A stretch of DNA of 54,549 nt from positions 471,987 to 526,535 of the forward strand of contig NW_019774269.1 of assembly GCF_001039355.2 (NCBI RefSeq), read 5' to 3'. Shown here one piece after another: positions 48,180 to 54,549 of the stretch (positions are counted from its first letter, which is position 1; each line of letters opens with the position of its first letter). The position numbers and the translations under genes are program-made. This DNA comes from Lingula anatina. Taxonomy: Eukaryota; Brachiopoda; Lingulata; Lingulida; Lingulidae. The notes beneath the pieces are model-generated. The model saw only the letters and a list, made by a program, of their open reading frames with translations, made no database searches and was not told the DNA's origin.

Positions 48180-48440
48180 TTTTTCTTGATCGTTATTATA
48201 AAGTGCAGCCGGTCATCTTTCTCGCCGTACCCTGCGTTTAAGAGATGTTATCCAAAATTATTCGAAGATACGGAGTTAGCACCCTTAGCTCAGTGAAAAG
48301 TAAATAGTTGTGTTTATCACTTTCAGGAATTATTACCGTCGTGCATCAACCACAGGATATACATGAACGCCCGGCAGTGTCATGTATAAACATACCGAAA
48401 ACGCATGTTTTACTTGGTAAAATGGTCGAAAATAACTGCA
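48180..48440 (-). repeat. Duplicated 5'-flank segment, unit 2
   Basis: Matches 44490-44800 and 54090-54290 in order. It lies upstream of the complete cysteine-rich gene and may include its promoter; no specific promoter element was identified. Confidence 0.7.
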
Positions 48441-48747
48441 CAAGGTGTGCATGTAATGGTTCTTTTTTTCATATCTAACACAAATCAAGAAGATGGTGAC
48501 TGTTATTGCTTCTGAGTAAGCGTTTTCTGTTGGAAATATGGTAAAATTGCAGTAATAATTGTGGGTGTTGATCAGAATCCGCATAATTCACTTTAAAAGA
48601 TTAAAGGCTTTGAATATTGCAGATATATCTTTGTAAGTCTTATATTACTCCTTTTTTTTCAATTTCTTATCGTTCTCTTATCATTTTTTTCTGGATGTGG
48701 TTATTCTGTAGGAAAAAACATTTTTTGAAATGGAACGTCACTTCCTG

Positions 48748-49684
48748 ATAAGGCCACACTTTTTTATTTTTATGGATGACATCCTCTGGGTACCCCAAAA
48801 TCAGTGCGAGAGGGCGAAAAAAAAAACAGTCTAAAAAAAAAAAATACTGCTTAAGTAAAGGAATGCTGTCAGTACATAGCTGGAAACACAAATTTTACCA
48901 CAGAAACACGTATCAAACTAACAATACAGGCCCATAGCCAGGGGGGTTCGGGGGGTTCGAAAGAACCGCCCCTTTTGCTGGGAAAAGGTCCACTCTGGGT
49001 AAAATTTGATCTAGGTACATGGTGTTTTTTTATGGGAAAAGGTCCACTTTTTCAGAAAAAGAACCCCCTTTTTGAAATTGCTGGCTACGGGCCTGCAATA
49101 TGTCTTTATCCATGCTCTCAAAATATTAAAGCATTGTGAATACTTCGTAGAAATGTAAAAAAAAAGTCATGAATAGATATACCTCATATTACCAAATCTA
49201 TTTAAGGTTATTTCATGCATTCTTAATATTTAATAAAAAATTTATATTTTGTATCTTCTTGATTAAGCGTCCTCTTTCTCATCGCGTAACTCCGCCTTAA
49301 GTAAGTAGTAAATGACTACATGTATATAGTAATATAGTAAATAATAAGTAAATATTGAATTACAAACTCCATCTAACTAAATGATTGAATGAATGAATAA
49401 ATGAATGAATAGATAAACAATGAAATAACACCTTTACACTAGTGCTATTTTACTAATGTAACCCAGCTTATATGAACGTTAAACCATTGTTATAAAACAT
49501 GGATATTGAAACCGGTATGTTAACAATGCAAAATCTAGGGTTTCGCAGTAAGAACTCGAGATCTTCTCATAAACCTGTGGCCAGAAATATCAAAATGCGC
49601 CGAACACGACTGAAAATCATCAAAAACTGCCATAAGTTACCATCCAAAGTTAGTTAGGCCACACTTTTTTATTTTTATGGATGA
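48748..49684. other. 28-bp duplication ending at an ambiguous base (probable assembly join)
   Basis: ggccacacttttttattttt followed by atggatga occurs at 48752-48779 and again at 49657-49684, where the next base is N (49685), the only ambiguous base I noticed. This is what a gap-filled or misjoined contig edge looks like. Confidence 0.7.
48930..49097 (+). mobile_element. MITE (CAGGCCC...GGGCCTG), best-preserved copy
   Basis: Left end CAGGCCCATAGCCAG and right end CTGGCTACGGGCCTG are inverted with one mismatch; 168 bp. Internal order: ttcgaaagaaccgcccctt, gctgggaaaaggtccac, tgggtaaaatttgatctagg, gggaaaaggtccac. No ORF. Confidence 0.85.
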
Positions 49685-49689
49685 NGAAA

Positions 49690-50075
49690 AGCGGTCGCTT
49701 TGCCGTCAAATTCATCTCTAGGATCACCTTCAAATCACACAACAATAAAAGTCATAAAGAGAACGGGCGCCGTCGTTCTGGATTGGTATGCCATTGATAT
49801 TGGGCATGGAGATATCACCTTTTTACAATTGTGCGAAAGGCTGGCGGCAGCCAGCAATTATCGCCCGAAAACTTTCTGTGACATTCTGTACAAAGCAGCA
49901 CATTAATACCAGGTTTTCTGTAGCGAAAAAAGGGTCGACAAGGGCGTCGAGGTATTTGGTGGGCTGAAGGTCGGACAGGCCACCTGACAGTTTGGCTGCT
50001 TCGTGTGAGTTGAAGTAGACAAAATGGCATCGTCCGAAATGACCTTTAATAGATTTGGTAGTATTAAGCATATCT
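49690..50075. other. GC-richer block with opposing short ORFs, possible exon remnant
   Basis: After the N at 49685 the composition becomes GC-richer. It supports a plus frame 49700-49906 (VIKRTGAVVLDWYAIDIGHG) and a minus frame 50071-49823 (GHFGRCHFVYFNSHEAAK, YLDALVDPFFATENLV). The minus frame looks slightly more protein-like. Neither is recognised. Confidence 0.3.
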
Positions 50076-50245
50076 TTGCATCATTTTTTATACATTTCTG
50101 TGAAGTGTTCAAAATGCTTTAATATTCTGAGAATACAAATAAAGACACACTGTTTGATTGATATTTGTTTTATTGATTGCTATATTTTTTTAATTTTTAT
50201 TAAATATTAAGAAACGATGAAACATACCTCGTAAATTAAGATATA

Positions 50246-51916
50246 CACTGATGCTCATAAGTTAAGCAACACCCCGATTTTTTCAAAAGTTTCTTCTGTC
50301 ATGATCATTATTTCACTTGTTGGTGGGATTATGCATATTTCTTTCATATTTTATAAATAACTTATTCATGTTGAATATTTCGGTTAAAGAAATACACCAC
50401 ATAGCTTTCTGTAATAATCAAAATAACTTTATTAACCAAACGGTACTAAAATATGCCAAACCATGTGTCAAAAAAGTATGCTCACACAGCATAAAGTACG
50501 TGCTGATTAAAACAGCTTATTATGAAAAAATAAAGTTCAATCATCTAAGAATTAGTTTTAATAAAAGAAGACTGTAGATAATAGACGATTTATCGTCTAT
50601 TATGCAATAAATGTCGGGTGTGCCTTCCCTGGTTTTGAACAACAGCTTCAAATTGTCTCCTGCAACTTGCCACCAAATTCTGCCAATCTTGCTTTGGGAG
50701 CCGGTTCCATTTTTCATTTACTGCCTGCTGGACCTCTCTAATGTTTCTAACTGGAGGTTGTCTCCCATTTACTGCCCTGTCAATCATATCCTAAACATGT
50801 TCGATTACATTGAGAATTGGTAAATATGCAGGCCAATCCAAATGTGAGATACCGTGCTGTTGCAGCGCGTCTTGCACGAACCGTGCTTTTTGGATAGGCG
50901 CATTGTCCTGCACCAAAATGATTTTTCTTCCTGGATTTGCTTGAATGTGTGATTGCATGCGCCCCAATGGTATTTCGTCTCTGTATTGTTGACCAGGGTA
51001 CCTCCCTTGATTGACGTACAGTGGCAATTCTTCATCATATGAGAAACCGCACCATGCTATAACGGATACTTCACCTACCTGAACACGCAGAAGAACACAA
51101 TCATCCTGAAATGCTTGGTTTGGACGTCTCCAGACGCCTAGCCGACCATCTGCATACTTCAAAGTGAATCTGGTCTCCGCAGTCCACAGAACCTTTTGCC
51201 CATCCCATTCCATCCTGAGATTCCATCTTTCTCGGTATCTGGCTCATGTCTATCTTATTTGCTTGTGTCTATTGGTCAACTGTGGCTTTTGACGAGGTCT
51301 TTTAGATGGAAGTTTAGCTTCTAAAAGATGCTTGTTGACTGTTTGTCTTCTGATTCAAGCCCTTCCTAATCCAGGACAGATGTTCCTCAGTTGTTTGGCC
51401 GATATGAACTGGTCCTGGTGGCATAATTGAACCAGATATCTTCATCTCTTGGGTCGGTTAATATTGGTCTACCAGAAAGAGGCTTGACCAATACATGATG
51501 AGTTTGGTGCCATTTTGTTACCAGCTTGGACACTTGACTTGGTGCTATTTTTTGTTGCCTTGCAATCTGTCTCTTTGGCACCCCAGCACGATGGCTTCCC
51601 ATTATTTGCCATCTGATTACCTCGTTGAGTCCTCTTCTAACCATTGGTTGGTCCAAAATAACAAATTGTGCTCATGAAACTAGCCAAACTGGAAGCACCT
51701 TATGGCATGGCCAAACTGTGTTCTTCGCAAGTGGCACCCCCACTGCATATTCCACCGTGTCCAACAGTAAATAGTAATCTAATGTCACGGTCCAGTAAGT
51801 CAAAGTAAAAACAAGAGAAATATCTAGCTACTGTACAAATTTTGCCTCAATAAAAATTTTGGTTGCTGACAAATTCGAGAAATAAGAAAGTGTTGCTTAA
51901 CTTATGAGCATCAGTG
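50246..51916 (-). mobile_element. Tc1/mariner element with dead transposase
   Basis: Perfect terminal repeats CACTGATGCTCATAAG... at both edges are flanked by TA, the Tc1/mariner target; 1671 bp. Minus-strand pieces: 51656-51387 is the DNA-binding end (VPKRQIARQQKIAPSQVSKL). 51213-50791 is the catalytic part (IILVQDNAPIQKARFV, then PILNVIEHV). 50787-50590 is the C-terminus (MIDRAVNGRQPPVRN). The frame breaks between the first two pieces, and a stop replaces the expected Trp after IEHV. The first catalytic Asp is changed (TAETRF). It is inactive. Confidence 0.93.
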
Positions 51917-51924
51917 TATATATC

Positions 51925-52225
51925 TATTTCGAACATGGAGATGTTATTTTCGGAATGTTTGGACCGTATACATTTACTCATCATAGCTGAAATATGCGTG
52001 CACAGGTATAAAATGCTAAACAACTGTTTCAGGTTCATAGTATTTGCCTAAAATAATGGAAAGATGACAAAGATGAACAGCCGAACTAAACTGTGGTTAT
52101 TTTGTTTTACACTACTATGAAAATGCACATATAACGATGAAAGGCTCCATATCAAACAATATGTACATTTTGAACATAGAGGTGCAAGCCGTGGTTCACA
52201 TTAATTCAGACTTGCTGCCGGGACG
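51925..52225. repeat. Segmental duplicate of 45720-46090
   Basis: Counterpart of the flank before unit 2, here directly right of the Tc1 element, which inserted at its edge. Confidence 0.8.
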
Positions 52226-52231
52226 ACAAAA

Positions 52232-52314
52232 TCTGAGGCAACGCCAAGGCAGTCCGTCGCCCTAAGGTTGCAATCTGCGTCCGTTGAGCATGGAGAGCCT
52301 TCAACTTGGAATGT
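52232..52314 (-). pseudogene. Truncated exon copy of the cysteine-rich gene (unit 3)
   Basis: On the minus strand it reads EGSPCSTDADCNLRATDCLG, matching the third exon of unit 2 (EGSPCTTDTDCNLRATDCLG), then breaks off into the duplicated flank. The last two exons are absent, so unit 3 cannot encode the whole protein. Confidence 0.85.
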
Positions 52315-52383
52315 AGATTTTAACTCATTTAAAACGTACAAACATTCGTCGTGCTTTAAAAATTAATATTTTACAATAAATAC

Positions 52384-52707
52384 CAGGCCTACCTAACACC
52401 AGATTCGACACCGAATGATCCTGAATTCACCGGTATATCGGACCACAATACCCGTTTTCAAGGTATGTATCAGTACGCACTTCTCAGTTTCTAACGCGAC
52501 ACCGTTCTTGCCTAGTACGCGCTGTGATAGTGATGATTTTCAGCGGGTTTGCAAAGTAGTGTATCTCATCTCAAATTTTCTTCCGATAAAATTTTCTGAA
52601 ACTGTGAAATGCGTACTGACGCACACCTTGAAAACGGGTAGTGTGGTCCGATCTACCGGTGAATTCAGGATCATTAGGTGCCGAGCCTGGTAGTTGGGTA
52701 GGCCTGA
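52384..52707. mobile_element. MITE with about 110-bp inverted arms
   Basis: Left arm caggcctacctaacacc...gaattcaccggtatatcgga; right arm is its imperfect reverse complement ending ggtaggcctg. 324 bp. The apparent ORF spanning it is an artefact of the arms. Related copy at 7957-8177. Confidence 0.88.
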
Positions 52708-52737
52708 TAACAGGAAAGTAACAACAATAACGACAAA

Positions 52738-52768
<31 letters not shown>
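52738..52768. repeat. (ATT)n microsatellite
   Basis: About ten att units. Confidence 0.95.
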
Positions 52769-52830
52769 GAATGGAAGGTGTTACAGCGTGATTTAAATTA
52801 TTTTGGTTTTCCACAGGTATTTCCTTACAC

Positions 52831-53018
52831 ACTATGAGACCGTTCATATGATTCACTCCAAGCGCAGCCAAGAATTAATTACAGCTTTGGAAGTAACTGG
52901 GTCGCGCTGCCAGTAATTACGCCGCGGGGTATTCAGGGCACAGACCGTGATCACAAGATACCGCGAATAGAAAATAGATTTTTAGAAAATAGATTTTTCA
53001 TATGAACGGTCCCATAGT
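52831..53018. mobile_element. MITE with GACCGTTCATATGA-type ends
   Basis: Left end actatgagaccgttcatatg and right end catatgaacggtcccatagt are inverted repeats of 20 bp with one mismatch. Its interior (52846-52965) is the conserved core found in reverse at 30330-30450. No ORF. Confidence 0.8.
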
Positions 53019-53090
53019 ATAACTAATAAAAATTAAATGATAAAGATACAGTGTATGATAATATAAGTGATGACACTTACTATTGAAGCA

Positions 53091-53321
53091 GACTGTCACA
53101 ACCTCTGCAGGCGGTGCATTAGGTATAGCAAAGCTCGGAAAAATGAATGGCCACGTCCCCGGCGGGCACAGGCAGCGGAATCCAGAGGCGGAGAAGAGCA
53201 GGAAGAGCGGGTTAAAGGTACAAACGGGACTTGTAGAGGCGCTGCCACATTGTGCATTCCGTCGCCGTGGTTATGTTCTGGTAAGCGTTTGGTAGAGTAC
53301 ACTCACTGAATAGGGTATTGC
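53091..53321 (-). pseudogene. Frameshifted exon copy of the cysteine-rich gene (unit 3)
   Basis: Minus strand. It starts after the same acceptor as unit 2 with NTLFSECTLPNAYQNITTAT, then loses about 11 bp relative to unit 2. It continues in another frame with CTFNPLFLLFSASGFRCLCP and PGTWPFIFPSFAIPN, ending at a donor AATA|GTAAGT. The frameshift, plus the missing later exons, marks it as a pseudogene unless the assembly is wrong. Confidence 0.8.
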
Positions 53322-53689
53322 CTGGAAAGTAGACAAGCCAATTAATGATTTGATAGGGGGTTTTATGATATTTGCCATTCCTCTCCAACCCCGAAAAGTT
53401 CATTTATACGTAATTAATTATCATAAAATTGATTTTAGTCACGATATATTCCAGTACTCTTCTCAATTATTTACAGATTCACATGTTAATTTTATATTCA
53501 GTAAGTTAAATCCATAATGATTTTCACTTTGGCTTGGCATTGGTCCAAGCGGCCTTCACTGGACAAATATTAATCAACCTATGTTAGTGTGTGTGTAGTG
53601 TGTTTTCGTTAATTCTTTCTTATACTACGTGAGATGGAGAAAATATGAATAAATATTACATCACATGCAAAAGCTTCTCTACGAGCGAC

Positions 53690-54300
53690 TGACCCATGGT
53701 ATATTGGCAGAAAACTTCACAGCTGTTTGAAACGTTAGGAAATAACAATGCAGTACAAACTGAAAACTTGCTGGAATCCTCAATTTATCCGCACTTGGCC
53801 TAGCTATAGAAGTGATGCAAATGAAGACATCGGTGGAGAGACATCGGAGACACCTTCATTATTCTAATTATCATAGGACGCATTCAAAGCAGCGCACTAA
53901 TTATTCCACGGGTCAAATATGGCCGACCCACTTGAATACTTCCCCATGGCGAATATATCCAATCTCTATTCGCGGGTTACACGGCAAGGTATTTAGTCGG
54001 TCGACATATCTGGCGCGCGGAGTAGTTAGTCCACTGTTCGGAATGCTGCCTTATATATTCATCATAATTGTGGTCAACCAGTCATGCTATCATTTAAGAG
54101 ATGCTATCTAAAATTATTCGCAGACATTCAATTACAGTGCCCAGCTCGAGGGAAAGTAATAGCTATAATAAGCACTCGCAGGAGTCTTCACCGTTGTGAT
54201 AACAGTCTATCAACCACAAGATATACATGAACGTCCGGCAGTGTCGTGCATTAATATCCCGTTACGCCTCGTACTTCGGTAAGCATGAATTCCATCTTCT
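53690..54300 (-). repeat. Unit 3 first-exon region and 5' flank
   Basis: On the minus strand the motif ATGGGTCAGTCGCTC near 53697 aligns with ATGGGTGAGTCGCTC of unit 2 but with an altered donor base. About 54090-54290 (atttaagagatgctatctaa, caaccacaagatatacatga) matches the upstream flanks of units 1 and 2. Confidence 0.65.
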
Positions 54301-54549
54301 AATGTGTGTAATTCACTCTTAAATTGTCATTTTACCATCTTAGTACATTGAATATTTTAGTTCCTCAACTATGAGGGGCACTGTCATTACGTAATGCTCC
54401 ATATATGAATAAATCAGCATCATCATTATTATTTCTAGTTAACCCGTCTAGATAATAGACAATTGGTATTACAAGATTTCTTATGATGATTAACCTATAT
54501 TTATTGAAAATCCAGCATCTGCGCGACTTGTAAAGGAGCATGTACTGTA
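54301..54549. other. Window end, nothing recognised
   Basis: AT-rich sequence without ORF or repeat assignment. Confidence 0.4.

Noticed and set aside
52415-52693. 92-codon ORF
   Set aside because: It lies entirely within the inverted arms of the MITE at 52384-52707.
1-54549. tRNA or rRNA genes
   Set aside because: I looked for cloverleaf-like A and B box pairs and rRNA-like stretches by eye and saw none convincing; a covariance-model scan was not possible.

Overview
The window looks like nuclear DNA from a metazoan, most likely an aquatic invertebrate. Genes are split into many short exons by AT-rich introns with GT-AG borders, non-coding DNA is AT-rich and full of microsatellites, and the repeats include several MITE families, two kinds of non-LTR retrotransposon, a Tc1-type element and a satellite. 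There is no operon structure, ribosome binding site or phage/plasmid feature. A mollusc is possible, but the sequence alone does not settle the phylum.

From left to right: (1) 1-1.6 kb, degraded repeats. (2) 1.57-8.65 kb, + strand, a ten-exon gene for an integrase-core (DDE) protein with helix-turn-helix-like N-terminus and intact D, D, E residues; only its first exon was not found. (3) 8.7-13 kb, repeats and the 5' flank of the next gene. (4) 13.09-33.54 kb, + strand, a fourteen-exon gene whose spliced frame closes exactly on a 659-residue protein. It joins an N-terminal domain resembling that of TDP-43, a second folded-looking segment, a serine-rich and acidic linker, and a complete HECT ubiquitin-ligase domain with its catalytic cysteine. 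Its introns carry LINE fragments, a 160-bp satellite array, fold-back elements and a cluster of short hairpins. (5) 33.5-38.3 kb, a LINE fragment, a fold-back repeat, a CpG-rich degenerate array and a MITE. (6) 38.5-42.97 kb, + strand, an eight-exon 2-hydroxyacid oxidase gene (FMN enzyme, 362 residues). (7) 44-54.5 kb, three segmental copies of a minus-strand gene for a cysteine-rich protein of unknown family. Only the middle copy is complete; a dead Tc1 element and further MITEs lie between the copies.

The oxidase looks like an ordinary metabolic gene. The neighbouring integrase-core and TDP-43-like/HECT genes are the most unusual content: both look intact and share strand, and the pair could be domesticated or the cargo of a large element, although no terminal repeats enclosing both were found. 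All exon structures were read by eye from splice signals and phase agreement; no transcript data or database search was available.
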